From: Agarophyton chilense
Taxonomy: Eukaryota > Rhodophyta > Florideophyceae > Gracilariales > Gracilariaceae
Reading direction: 5' to 3'
Length of the DNA: 64,000 nucleotides
Assembly: GCA_030374765.1 (NCBI GenBank)
Contig: JARGXX010000080.1
Coordinates: 558,001 to 622,000, forward strand
The notes beneath the pieces are model-generated. The model did no database searches, was not told where the DNA came from, and worked only from the letters and a program-made list of their open reading frames with translations. Positions 1-10,949 of the stretch are shown in pieces (within the stretch, counting starts at the first letter, position 1; each line of letters starts with the position of its first letter). A program made the translations under genes and the position numbers.

Positions 1-101
1 CTTCGAATAAAAACCAAGTGACTTGTGTAACCCAAAACCTTCCTTCACTAGCCTGTTCTCAAGCCAACCTACTTCTCTTTTCTCTTCCACCGAGGTGGGT
101 G

Positions 102-3100
102 TTATCCAACTTGGGCTTTAACAACCGATGCCGGGATTCCCGTCCGCGTTCTGCGGTGATATGACACCACCTTCGAACGTGGGAGATGTTCCATCGGCTC
201 ATCCGAATCCCATTCGGGCCCTAAACCGTACCAACGGACGAGGTATTGAATATAACCATCCGGATGGTATGAGTGCTCCACTATGTGGTCGACCACGAAC
301 TCCTTCTCGTCGACTTCCCGCCCTTGCCGTGTACGCGTCACCGGACCAAACCGGTGTACGTCCGCAGGTGCGTGTGGGCTACTGTGCCCTTCCCCCGAGG
401 GGTCCATGGGTTGGCGTTGCCTTTCCATGCCGTGGGTAGGGGAACGAACCGGGTTCCGGGTTGCCTTGGCCGCTCGGCGGGTTGCTTCCGCCAAGGCGTC
501 ATGACGAAGAGCGTCAGTTCGACGGCTTCGGCCGGAGGCCTTCCAGTGGGGCAAATCTCCCAGTTTTTGGGTCGGAATGCTTTCCGAGAGTTCTCGTGCA
601 GAGGCCACCCTTCGGGGGAACGCGGACTCATCCCAAGGCTGGGTTTCGCGGTCGCGTTCCGCGAGTCGTCGGGGTGAAATCCGTCGCGACGGTGCTGGAC
701 TTGACGCGGGAGGCGGTTTCATCACGGGGCGTCGTGCCTTGCCGGGTGAGCCGCCTTGGGCGTTGATTGGCGTATCTCCCGAGCCGGGTGTCTTCTGGTC
801 ACGTGACACGTCCGGCTGATGGCTTGGAGTACTCCGCGCCGTGCTGCGTTCCGCCTCCTCACGTGAGGGCGTGTGCAACGGGGCTGCCGGTATGTCTGCT
901 CGCTTGGGCGACAAAGTACCGCGACGGGCGTGCAACTCCGGGTCAACCGTGCCTTCCTCACCAACGGGCAGCGAAGTGCGCGGCGAGAAACCCCTGCGGG
1001 GAGCGAGTTCGTCCTCAACTATCCCTTTCGAGGGTTCAACTTCACTCGGCGACGAGGTGCTTCCGTCCTTGACGGGCACATTCTCCGGGGTGACCGGTGC
1101 TCCTTCGACAACGCTTTCGGGGTCAACCGAGACACTCGGAGTGCGTCCGCCACTGCGCGCGGGTTCTGAACCAGCATCAAGCGTGCTGGGTGTGAATCTC
1201 CCGTCTGCTACTGTGTGCTTGCCCGGCTTAGCCAGTGTGTCCTGCCATACAGTACGAGGGACCACTTCCGATCGATTCGGCCTAGAGGGGCCTGCGAGGG
1301 CGTGCTCTAAGTTTTCCAGCGTAGCTGGTGTCGACGAACCGTGACCCACGGGCCGCGGGTCAACGCTCGACGACATAGCCGGTCCAGTATAGAGAGGGCG
1401 AACAGCATACTGCGACGATTTCGGTTTCGCTTCGGCGAGAGGGTTTCCACTACGTGGTGCGTCCTGTCGAGTAGAGTCCCCGTGGGGAGTGCGATCAGAC
1501 GCAGATGCGGTGGCGCTTCCCATAGAGGGTTCAGCAACGGCTGTAGTGCGTAAATGCGGAGATGGCACGTCGGTAGACGGGACGTCCGGATCACCGTTGT
1601 TCTTGCTGGTGTGTCCAGGAGTCCGTGCACCACGGTTGTTATGACGCGACGAAGCGGTTTCCGTCTCTCGACGAGAGTTATGAGCCTCCTCCCCCTCCTG
1701 AGACGGAGCGGCATGGGGAGAAGTTGAAACACCCAACGGGCGGGGGTAGACACCGCGCCGTGGCGTGAGAGAAGAGAGGCCATTCTGGCCTTGGTCCGAT
1801 AAGATCGGCAAGTCAGAGAGTCCCCGGGTAGGGTGTGGTAACGCAGAAGGTCTGCAAACCACGGCAGTGAGCTGAGCCACTGTTGTGTGCTGAGCACCAT
1901 CATCCTCAGAGAGGGATTGTTGACCCATTTCGGTTACTTCCAACGTCGATGGCGGGGCGAGTACAACGCGGTCGCGGGAGATCCGCTCATGAGCGTCGAC
2001 AATTTCCACCACGATGGTGTCGTCTTTCACCGAAATGACCTTGTAAGGACCGTCCGCGACGGAAGAAAGCTTGTGCTTCTTTTCCTTTTCAGGGTTCCAG
2101 TACTCCTTACGGACGAAGACGAAGACACCGGCTTTGATTGGCGGGGTCTTACCGCGTACGCGAGAGTCGAAATCACGCTTGTAAGCGGCTTGGGCACGAG
2201 CCATCGAGCTTCGGGCGACGGGGATCAGCATCGTAAGCCACTCTTTCCACCTGTGGCGATAATCCTTCACGGAAGGGAACGCATCCAGCGTGGGCTGGGG
2301 TTCTAACGCGACAGCGGGCGGAGGGCGGGACAAGACCAGTTCGAATGGAGTCAAGCCCGTAGTACGGTGTACCTGCGTATTGTACGCGAACGTCAAGGCG
2401 TCGGTATATAAATCCCATGTCTTTGGGTGGTCGGCCCCGTAAGAACGGAGAGACGCTAATAGCGTTCGGTTAAACCGCTCCACTTGCCCATTACACTGGG
2501 GGTGATAGGTCGTTGTGAACAGGTTCTTGATGTCAAGAATCCTGCACACGTCCTCGAATAATCGCGATGGGAACTGTTTTCCGTTATCGGATAGAAGATT
2601 AACCCGCGGGCCGTAGACGAATACCCAATGAGTTACAAATGCTTGTGCAACCGTGAAAGCGGATATCTTCCGTAGAGGTACGGTCCGAACCAGTTTTGAG
2701 AAACGATCCGTGATAACGAGTGAAAACTTATGTCCACGTCGTGTGGTGAGGAGCTTACCGAGGATGTCAATGGCGACAAACTCGAGAGGAGCCCGTGCCG
2801 GGAATAGTTTCAACTTCGTTGAGTACTTGCGAAGTTTCACCCGATTCTTAGCACATTCGGTACAAAACCGCACCGTTGCGTAGCAATCCACCGCCATGGC
2901 GGGCGAGTAGAAATTCCTTCGCAAAGTGAGGTAGAGATTCCGTCCACCGGCGTGTCCACCAAGTTTCGCATAGTGAGATAGATGCAAAACTCTAGACTGT
3001 AGAGTATGCGGCACCACGACTTGTGGGGATGACTGAACCGTCCTGACGAGGTATCCAAGATCGTTCACCTCGAAAGGGAGTTGTGCACCGCCATTAAGCC

Positions 3101-3308
3101 AGGCGCGAATCTTCGTACAGAAGGGGTCACCCTGCTGTTCTCTGACCATCTCCTCCGGGGGTGTCGGCACAAAATTACCCGGCGGGGGTTTCTTTGAATT
3201 GTCCGAGACGAGCAATGCGTCAATATCATCATCTGATTCCGGGCTTTCGTTCCATTTATCGTGTAACCAATCCGGGTCCCCGGTGTTCCATCGTCTACGA
3301 CGAAGCAA
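102..3308 (-). pseudogene. Chromovirus integrase with very long linker and chromodomain
   Basis: This is a 1068-residue open frame of the fossil element. An HHCC zinc-binding module (H112, H119, C149, C152) comes first. The DDE core follows with D181, D241 and E277, a spacing of D-59-D-35-E, which is normal for Ty3/gypsy integrases. The integrase C-terminal part ends near residue 455. Residues about 456-1000 are a Pro/Ser/Arg/Thr-rich, low-complexity stretch with no recognisable fold. A chromodomain occupies about 1001-1055, with motifs such as YLVRWYGLGPEWDSDEP. Chromodomains of this kind are known to tether integrase to methylated-histone chromatin. The linker of more than 500 residues is far longer than in the sister element at 45.6-47.2 kb. 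Confidence 0.9.
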
Positions 3309-3339
3309 GGTATATCCTCGTCATCGACGGTTAGAGCTT

Positions 3340-3710
3340 CCCCATTCGTGGGTAAACGCGAGAGCGCGTCCGCTTGCGCGTTCTGAGTGCCCTTCTTGTA
3401 GATCACTTCAAAGTCATATTCCGCGAGGCGGAGTCTCCAACGCATTAAGCGGCCTGACGGCTCCGAGATCGTCATGAGCCATCGTAGGGACGAGTGATCC
3501 GTGTAAACGGTAAAGTGCACACCCATGAGGTAGGGGCGGAGTGTAGAGAGGGCCCACACAACTGCGAGGCACTCCTTCTCCGACACGGAGTAGTTCCGCT
3601 CGTGGACGTTGAGCGAGCGTGACCAGTACCCAATGGGTTTGCGTTCTCCTTCGGGAGTCGTTTGAAAGAGCGCACAGCCTACCTGGTAGTCGCTAGAGTC
3701 CGTGTTCACG
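3340..3710 (-). pseudogene. Ty3/gypsy RNase H part
   Basis: The translated minus strand shows the RNase H signature of gypsy elements: NTDSSDYQVGCALFQ, then PIGYWSRSLN, ERNYSVSEKECLAVVWA, VYTDHSSLRWL and finally QAQADALSRL-like text (read here as NAQADALSRL). These carry the catalytic Asp-Glu-Asp positions that remove the RNA strand from RNA:DNA hybrids during reverse transcription. It belongs to the fossil chromovirus that covers the start of the window. Confidence 0.9.
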
Positions 3711-4439
3711 GAAAATGGTAGTCCGGGTTTCGGTAACGATAGAATCGGTGCTGATGTGACAGCCTCCCTAAGAGAGTTAAAAGCATCCGTCTGGGTAGAC
3801 GTAGTTGAGCCACCGGTCGGGTGTTCGGCAATAAATCTATCCGGTGATCCGTTGTATTTATCTCACCAAGAGAGCCATCCCACATTGTGGTAAACTCCCG
3901 TAACATCTCACGCAGACTTTCACGGTGTGACTCCGGTACATGACCGAGGTCGAGTTCCTCGAGTTCTTTCACGGGGTCTACCCGGTCGTAACTCGTCGGA
4001 ACGGGCTTCTTTTCTGTTTCGGCAGGTTGCGATTCCGAATCATTCGGTGATTGGACGGCAGCTTCCTCCCCCTCCTTAAAGTGAACGAGACCGAGGACTT
4101 CGGCAGCGGTCAGCCTAGTGGGGACCATCGCGGTGGCGTGAGTCATTACCGATCCAATAACTTGGGTTTTCACCAGTGACTGGGGCGTGGAGCCCAGATT
4201 GGCAACGAGCACGGTGAACGGCTTGTCTGGGACAATCTGCGCGACTCCATTCGCCACGGCGAGTTGATATCCATCGTACAGAGATGAGAGAGGCTGAATG
4301 AATCGTAAACCGTGTTGACGGGAAGTGACACGCACCCATACTTGGGACTCTGGCGGGATTCGGACAGACGCAGCCACGCGGAGCTTGGTAGACTCTCGAG
4401 AAGCGGGTGGAGGTTCCTGCGCGGCAGGGAGCGGTACGT

Positions 4440-4780
4440 GCTTCTTGGAGGCACGCCGCAGTGGACGACGGACAATCGGGACCGACCAGCCGTCTTCCAT
4501 CACAACACGCTTTAAGCGGGGCCTTATGGCGTCAACGAATCTGTCACAGAAGTCACATTCCAAGATGATGGGGGCAGCCAATTTCCGGCATACAATAAAG
4601 TAGAGTTTCACCACGAAGGAGCTCAAGCGAACGACGAGAGCGACGGTTCCGACCGTTGACAACGGGTTGTTATTCGCGTCCGCGACGTCGGGCTCCACGC
4701 CAAGGCGGATCTGAGACCGCAAGGGCGGGAGCAGCAGCGACTCCACGATGAAATTCGGACCAGCACCTGTGTCCAAAACA
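4440..4780 (-). pseudogene. Retropepsin (aspartic protease) part of chromovirus
   Basis: The frame opens with MDTGAGPNFI, the D-T-G-A active-site loop of retroviral-type aspartic proteases. It is followed by a beta-rich stretch and a hydrophobic segment ending in IILECDFCDRF, which matches the usual ILG(C/M)DF element of Ty3/gypsy proteases. In the family this enzyme cleaves the Gag-Pol polyprotein. Reading continues towards lower coordinates into the linker that normally leads to reverse transcriptase. Part of the fossil element at 1-8260. Confidence 0.85.
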
Positions 4781-5048
4781 GTAAGGACTCAAACTATAAA
4801 CTGGGTAGAAAGGCCAAGGTCGGCATACACCTTGTAATTGCGCTTGGCCATTACTAAGACTCTATCCGGGAACCGGCGGTTAAGAACACGTTTCCACAGT
4901 CGACGTAGAACACCAAAGTGTTCAGAGTCCACGTCTGAGACGGCCTGTATCCTCGTGAGGATTGTGACCGGAGAGCGAGGCGGAGACGCCTCGGGCGTCG
5001 TCAACCTCACTGTTGGGGACGCCTCTCCCGAAGGAGAGACTCCCGAAA

Positions 5049-7241
5049 TCAGTTTTCCTGAGTCCCATCCGCCTGTGGCGGGGCCTCAGAATCCTGAACC
5101 ACTAGCAATGGGGCACCAGCGGAGGGGTTTGAAGGAACGGGGCGGTGGTCGGCAGCCTGCTCGGCAGGGTAAAGCAACGCATTGCGCGGTTTCGCCTCCG
5201 GAATACTCCGTGGAAAATCGATCTTCGCTCGAAGATACGACGTCATCGGAACAATCCGCTTTTCCACTGGGGTCAACGCCTCATAATTACCGATTACTCG
5301 GGCTACTTCCCTCATGGTGAGGATACAGTCCGGTGAAATTTGACCGTGTTCGTAGCATATGTGGCATATGAGTCCCGGGCGTGAGGGCTGCAAACCGGAG
5401 CGAGCATCCGTGAACTTCAGCGCTTGGCGGGTATCCTTCCATCCAGGGCGACTCTGTCGGAGCGCACCGTTTGAATACGGGATGCGAGGTCCGTGAACAC
5501 GGGGAGACTTTGCGTACAGCAGGGGTCCATCCTGGGCCGTGTCATATGAGTCGTCCGTCGTAGACGGTAGTTCGGTTGTCGGGACCGAATGGATATCGCT
5601 TCGGGCGAAGTGTACGTTGTCGTACTCCTGTTGGGGGCGCTCAATCGCAACCAGCGGTAGGAATGGCGACTTCGTTTCCATCACCAACGCCTTGGCGGTT
5701 GGCGACCTGTGTCCGGGGGCACGAGCTCTTAAAGCGTCACCTTCCGCTTGCGCGTGTTGGACCAACTCCAGATACGTGGTCTTCCTTCGGTCTTCCCGGT
5801 AACGGGCCACGAGTGTTCCGATAGCGGGGTCCAGTCCATCGATGAACATGGTGCAGCGCTTTCCGGCGGAGTGTACGTTCCCACTACGGTGGAAAGCCTT
5901 GTTCAGGCGCACCGAGAATTCGGTTTCCGTTTCTCCAGACTTCTGGCACGTATCGCGAAGAGCGAGAATGGCCGACTGAATCGCGTGATTAGTGGCGTAA
6001 GACCTCAAGAGGTATTGTGCTGCTTCTGGCCAGCAGGTTACCCCTCCTTCGGAGGCTCTAGACGAACCTCTTACAGAGTTGTATTGATCCTCTGCGAGGC
6101 CTTTCATAAAGTACGGGAGTGCAATAAACGCCTGTCCTTCGGTCATACTGAGAATATCCGCTTCGGCGACGAACCTCGCAAGGAAATCCAACACCAAAAT
6201 GGGGTCTTCTCCAGAAAAGTTCTACTTCCTGAGGGACAGTTGCATACGCTTTATGAAATCCTTCACTCTACCCGTGCCACGGGCCGTGCGATCCAAAGAG
6301 GAGTTCTCTAGCCGATAGTATCGGTAAGAAACCAACTTCTTGTACAGGGGGTTGGTGCATTTCAGCTCTTTCAACCCGGAGTGTTTCCTTCCCTTCTCGC
6401 GGGCGCGGATCACACCTTGGGTGGCAGGCGACCGTTTAGAACGGGATGAACGCCTGCGATGGCCATCGTCAGAAGACGAATCTGACGAGTCCGACCCATT
6501 TGAATGATGAGAGCCACGCGACGACCGTGAGGAGTTCGACGAGTCCGAGTCATCACTGTCACGCTTTCCACGCCGACGGCGGGTATCGTCCCTTTTCCTC
6601 TCGTGTTTCGCTTGGTGCGACACAGCAACCGGCTTCTACGGGACGTCTTCCATCAAGATGGTTTGCTCCGACGTCTGGAGACGGGCGCTAACACGATTGA
6701 ATCGGGTCTCGACACCTTCCACGTAAGCGGCGGGACCACCAAAACATTCCAACAGGGTGTTGACGTCCGCCCGCAACAAGCGGAGGTCGACAACTACTTC
6801 CTTCATAGAAGAGCCATCACACCTGGAACGCAGGGCTTCGAACTTTTCCACGAAGGCATTGTGCGCTTCCCGCATTACGCGGATCTGCTGCCTCACACTT
6901 GAGTTGGTGTCGATGTGGAACTCGTTTTTCTGGGCCTTTCCGTCGGCAGGAGCCGGTTCATCCACGGCAGGGGCCGGTCCAGCACCAGAATTGGGTCCAT
7001 TTTTCGATGCCTTAGGCGGTAGCTTGTTGTTCTTGGAGGAGTTCGACCCCTTACTCTTGCCTTTCGGAGCGGCTTGAGGAAACGGCGGGGGAACCCTTCC
7101 AGGGTCCGCAGGCACCACGTCATTGACGGAACGGCTCCGCGTGATCGCGGGTTCCGCTTTCGACGGTAGTCGTGACATGGTTGTAGCGTTGACCACTAAG
7201 AATAGGACAACAAAAGCTTCCTCCAAGTGGGTCCAAACCAA
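5049..7241 (-). pseudogene. Chromovirus gag region
   Basis: Three features support gag. It lies directly after the primer-binding site. It has a basic/Ser-Asp-rich low-complexity part at about 6.2-6.6 kb (HERKRDDTRRRRGKRDSDDS). It also has a helical capsid-like part at about 5.6-6.2 kb, containing YFMKGLAEDQYNS and ETEFSVRLNKAF, typical of retrotransposon capsid domains. Around 5.3 kb the minus strand reads PGLICHICYEHGQISPDC, a CCHC-type zinc knuckle (C-x2-C-x4-H-x4-C) that binds nucleic acid. The region belongs to the fossil chromovirus. Confidence 0.8.
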
Positions 7242-7319
7242 GAAATTGGAAAGCAGATCTCGACGAGAGAAGACAGCACAGCGATGTGAAAAACAACCAA
7301 ACCAGGTCCCCCTAGCCTT

Positions 7320-7335
7320 CTAAGTCGGGAGACCA
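7320..7335 (-). other. Primer-binding site of chromovirus
   Basis: On the sense (minus) strand TGGTCTCCCGACTTAG lies three bases after the LTR end. It starts with TGG, the complement of a tRNA CCA tail. The same 17 bases, TGGTCTCCCGACTTAGA, occur at the same spacing after the 5' LTR of the plus-strand chromovirus at 39947. That agreement makes the assignment firm even though I cannot name the priming tRNA. Confidence 0.8.
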
Positions 7336-7338
7336 GTT

Positions 7339-8260
7339 TGTAGTGCAACGCCAAGGGCGGCGGAAACACACGAAGATGTTCGAGTCTTCCTCCAAGGAGG
7401 GTAGCACGGCGACGGAGCCTCTCCGGAGTGAACACGACTAAGTCGGGGTGTAAGGCCGAAGTTCACCGGCACGCCAAGCGGGGAGAGTGCGAGATGCTAC
7501 AAGGGAGCAGGTCAGGTATGAGCTGTATTCCACGGGAGTGGGCAAGTCTCGAGATCGAGTAATGCACCCACAGGAGTGGCGGTAAACACGGTAAGCCGGC
7601 GCGCGGCACACGCGCGAGCGGCACGAATAACCAACCACAAAGCAAAAGAGGGAGCTACCACGAGAGTGGGTAAGCGATAAAGGGGGGACCACCCAGTGGG
7701 GGCGATCGGGGGCATGGGCCACGAAAGCCAAAAGAAATATGTAGCAAACCCAATACTGGGGCGAGAACACGGCAGTGGTATGAAAGATATACACGCTAAC
7801 AGCGGTGAGTCTCCTGTTGACGCAGGGTGGATAAGTCTACCGTTAGTAACGCGGCTTCACCTCCGTAGAGTGTGGAAGACTCGCGAAAGCGGAAAAAGAC
7901 TTAGAGCCAAGAACCCTGGTTGGGGAGGTTTACTGAGTGTCAGGGCGAGATCGCCCTGGCATTATATAGTGTAGAATACTGTAAAAAGCTCCCTAACCTA
8001 GTGTAATAAAGCTAAATAAATAGAGAAATATCCAGCTAGGCTGTGCCAACCTGTCCTGGGCCACCCGTGGTACACGTGGGTAAGTCACACCCGAATCGGG
8101 GCCACGGCGCACGGCCGCCAGTGCACTTCGCGTACAACGCGTATACACCTGGCTACGCCAGCCCGCTAGTAGCGGTATTACTCATAGATCTCACAAGTAT
8201 CGCCCGAGGCGGAAAAACAACCAAGTCCTGGAAAACGGCCCTCACGAGGGTTGCACTTCA
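7339..8260 (-). repeat. 5' LTR of minus-strand chromovirus (about 922 bp)
   Basis: It starts TGTAGTGCAACG and ends TTGCACTTCA on the plus strand (TG...CA). It lies directly upstream of the primer-binding site. It aligns in scattered blocks with the LTRs at 10052-10939 and 14212-15094, for example CACGAAGATGTTCG near the start and AAGTCCTGG near the end, so it is a diverged sister of that LTR family. A TATA-like stretch (ATTATATAG) is near 7967. The outer boundary at 8260 was set from this alignment and may be off by a few bases. Confidence 0.75.
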
Positions 8261-8269
8261 GCGCGTGCG

Positions 8270-9740
8270 CGTTCAGTCCAACACCCCGAAGGAACTGGAA
8301 GATCACGGCCGCCTCTAGGCGTATGGGAACCTCGATAACTTCCGATTCGTCCGGCAACGCCGCCACCACTGGATCGGCGACCGCAGCTGCGTGAGTCGCT
8401 TCCTGCGCCGGCTGCGCCGTAGTATGGGCACCATCGGGGTCTCCCACGTCTTCCATGACCTCGCCGCCACGGTATTCGCCCTCCTTCTCTGGGAGATCAT
8501 CACCGCCATATGCGTAGTAGAAGTCATCCGAGTTCACAAACCCCACGGGGTGCCCGTATGGTATGCCTCGCGGAGCCATCCGGAGTGCTGACGCCTCCGC
8601 CTCGGAGATCTCTTGCTGCTCCCATGGGTTAAAGAAGATGAAATCTCCCGCCAACGGCCTGCGACGCCCCGGAGACCGATCAGCCCCACCGGCTTCTTGA
8701 CCACGGCCGCTCTGCCGGACAGGCACGATAGCCCAGTCGACACGCCCAATGATGCCGATGAGCTCCTAAGCTTCATCAGCGTGATTGACACCTTCAAGAG
8801 AGAGTTGAAGGTCCAGCTGCCGGATGTAACCACGCAAACGCGGAGGAAGATACCACAGTCGATACTAGTCGTAGGCTTCCCACAAGATGTACGCCGCGGC
8901 GCGGACTGCCCATTTGGTCAGGACCACGGACCATAAGCCGGAGTGCAGATCCTCGACGAGGTACGAGCCCAGTTAGGAGACGACTGGAGGCAACTCCACG
9001 TAACATCCCCGGCACACCTCGACAGAGGACCACCACCCAGGCAGGGAAACGTATCGCCCGAACTGATAGAAGGGACTAATCCGGTTTATCTCCGTGTTCT
9101 GATAAGGAACAAAGAACCCAAAACGGGATCTGCACCGACGCTCCTCGCGGATGAAGTTCTGTAACCACCGATATCGGGACTCATGACGAAGGTGACGGAA
9201 CTCCACACGAATGATCGGACGGACCCCGCAGATCGCTTCTTGAAGCGCTCGCGGTTGACCGCGCCATGCATAAGTTTCCAACGCCGCAAGACGGTCACAA
9301 TAGCCGATCTCACCCTGAGTCCGGTACATCCGTATGTCGAAGCCGAATTAGTCGGGGATGGGGTATTGAAAGTTCGCCCGGTTGATCCGTGAATAGCCGA
9401 TGCGGACAAATATGCAATGCGCAACCTCCGCTGACTCGCGCCTTCGCCGCAGAATCGCGTGAACGGGAACCCCCACACGGCGTCGCCAGTCCCACGAAGT
9501 GGTGATCAAAGCCGGCAGCTCGCCTGGGAGACGCGCATTTCCATCAGCATACGACGCCACGAGTTCTTCTTCGAAGACCGCTGTCGGATGGAACCACGGA
9601 GCTCTCCGGAGAATCGCCGCAAGTTGACGCGGGTTTAACCCAACGAGTTCGTCGTAAGTGGGCCAGGTCTCCTCCGCAGAAGTGATGTGGCTTGAAGCTT
9701 CAACGGGACCCCTTGATCGGCTCGGCGCGGTTGACAATGC
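8270..9740 (-). pseudogene. Antisense reading-frame region of chromovirus
   Basis: On the strand opposite to the LTR, long stretches stay open and read as protein rich in Trp, Tyr, Arg and Phe (for example WLQNFIREERRCRSRF and YQFGRYVSLPGWW), followed by an acidic/Ala-rich end (DDFYYAYGGDDLPEKEGE). I recognise no domain. It sits where some plant gypsy lineages (Tat/Grande type) are known to carry an antisense gene, between pol and the 3' LTR. The equivalent region of the element at 39.5-50.3 kb is also antisense and also Trp/Tyr-rich. Function unknown; broken fossil. Confidence 0.5.
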
Positions 9741-10036
9741 ACTCCCCCGCGGAAGGGGAGCCGAATAGAAACCGGAGAATTAACCCCGCCGGGGATTGTT
9801 ACCACCGTTCATCGGGAGTACTGGTCGCCGAGGTATCGGGGTGTGTTCGCTGGAAGTTGGCGTACGATGCGGAAGAACGCTCGAAGTTCGAGGAGTGGTT
9901 ACCGCGTTGGTGCGTTTGTCGTTCGGTTATGCAGCTCTGCCTTCGACAGTCGAGTGGTCGCTGGACGCGTTACGTGGCTCGCTTTTATGCCGGTTGGACC
10001 GTTGCCTCCCCGCCATTTCGACGGCGTGTTCGTCAC

Positions 10037-10051
10037 CTAAGGAGGGGGACA
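10037..10051 (+). other. Polypurine tract before 3' LTR
   Basis: CTAAGGAGGGGGACA ends one base before the LTR start TGAAGG. A run of purines at this spot primes plus-strand DNA synthesis in LTR elements. The chromovirus at 39.5-50.3 kb has the very similar TAAGGAGGGAGATA just before its own 3' LTR. Confidence 0.8.
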
Positions 10052-10939
10052 TGAAGGAAAATGCCCTTGAAGGGGGTTTCTTCCCAGGACTTAGAGGTAT
10101 CGTTCGCTTGAGGACTAGCTTGGTCTATGACAAGCTCCACTGCTATTGCGTGCCGACGGCCGGTTAGGACCGGAAGTGCACACTGGTGGAACACGTGAAC
10201 TGCACGGATGCCGACGCTCGAGTGCGAGGTGTGCCACACGTGGCCCGAATTCTACCTATTGGTTAGTATTATTTAGTATTTTTTAGTATTTACTTAGCTA
10301 CTCGATCGCTATTTAATGTCTATTTTTCGGGCGCGCGCCCACTGTCAGGGGCCGCGCGCCACACTACTTAGGAGGTTGAGCACTGCTCCCCAGTAAACAC
10401 CCTCTTGGGAGATCCCAAGGAGGGAGTCTTGGCTCTCAACTCTTCGCCTTCGGCGCGCCTTCGCCGCATACGTCGTGAGCGCCCGTCGGACGTTAGTTCA
10501 TCCACCCCTCTGTCGACCAGAGTGCTACCACCACCGTGGGTTCATATTTAATCGCCGACACTTGTCGTAGTCTCGCCCCTGTATAGGGTTTCGCCCCCGT
10601 TTTCCTCTTTTTCTCCGTTTTGGCTCTCGTGAGTGGCCGCCTCACTCACCTCGCTCGTCCACCTCATTCGAGTGTTTCCTCGCTCCTTTTCGGACAATCG
10701 CCGTGGTACCGCTCCGCCTAGGATTGGTCCCACCCCGGAATGTGCCATGCTCACCTAAACGCTCTACGTATGTCCCGCCGGATTGGCCTCGGTCTTACAC
10801 CCGACTCTGTCGTGCCTTTCCAGAGTGTCTCTGTTTCTGTGCTCCGCTGGGACGCGTCTCCTGCGCCTGAGGCGTGTCTCTCAAGAGCGGAAGATCCCGA
10901 ACATCTTCGTGGTGTCTCCGCTCCAAGCGTTGTACTACA
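10052..10939 (+). repeat. Chromovirus 3' LTR (888 bp), inverted copy of 14212-15094
   Basis: It reads TGAAGG... to ...TACTACA and is the reverse complement of the LTR at 14212-15094, at roughly 96% identity over the parts I aligned by eye. It contains a GC-rich palindrome (GGGCGCGCGCCC) near 10329 and an AT-rich block just before it. The preceding polypurine tract gives its orientation. The flanking five bases (GGACA and TCTAT) do not match, so it is not a solo LTR with intact target duplication. Confidence 0.85.
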
Positions 10940-10949
10940 TCTATTTTTT

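Larger units (their letters stand above)
1..8260 (-). mobile_element. Ty3/gypsy chromovirus, minus strand, left end outside window
   Basis: On the minus strand the parts run in Ty3/gypsy order: 5' LTR (7339-8260), primer-binding site, gag, aspartic protease, RNase H, integrase and a C-terminal chromodomain. The chromodomain places it with the chromoviruses. The 3' LTR is not in the window, so the LTR pair cannot be compared and age cannot be set. The element is incomplete and broken, with a handful of breaks by eye, although the integrase part is still one long open frame. It is treated here as a fossil. Confidence 0.9.
8261..10939 (+). mobile_element. 3' end fragment of a plus-strand chromovirus
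   Basis: An LTR at 10052-10939 is preceded by a polypurine tract, so it is the 3' LTR of a plus-strand element whose interior lies to the left. The only interior left is a region of minus-strand open frames (about 8.27-9.74 kb). This has the same position and orientation as the antisense region of the complete-length chromovirus at 39498-50332. Everything upstream has been lost or lies beyond the neighbouring element's LTR. No target duplication is visible. Broken fossil. Confidence 0.7.

Noticed and set aside
60-95. Pyrimidine-rich stretch as the polypurine tract of the first chromovirus
   Set aside because: The antisense region expected between pol and the 3' LTR in this lineage would lie further left, outside the window, so this stretch cannot be assigned.
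841-1344. Long plus-strand open frames opposite the chromovirus integrase and linker (also near 128-819 and 1887-2306)
   Set aside because: They mirror a recognised coding frame on the other strand, are GC-rich low-complexity text and have no domain of their own.
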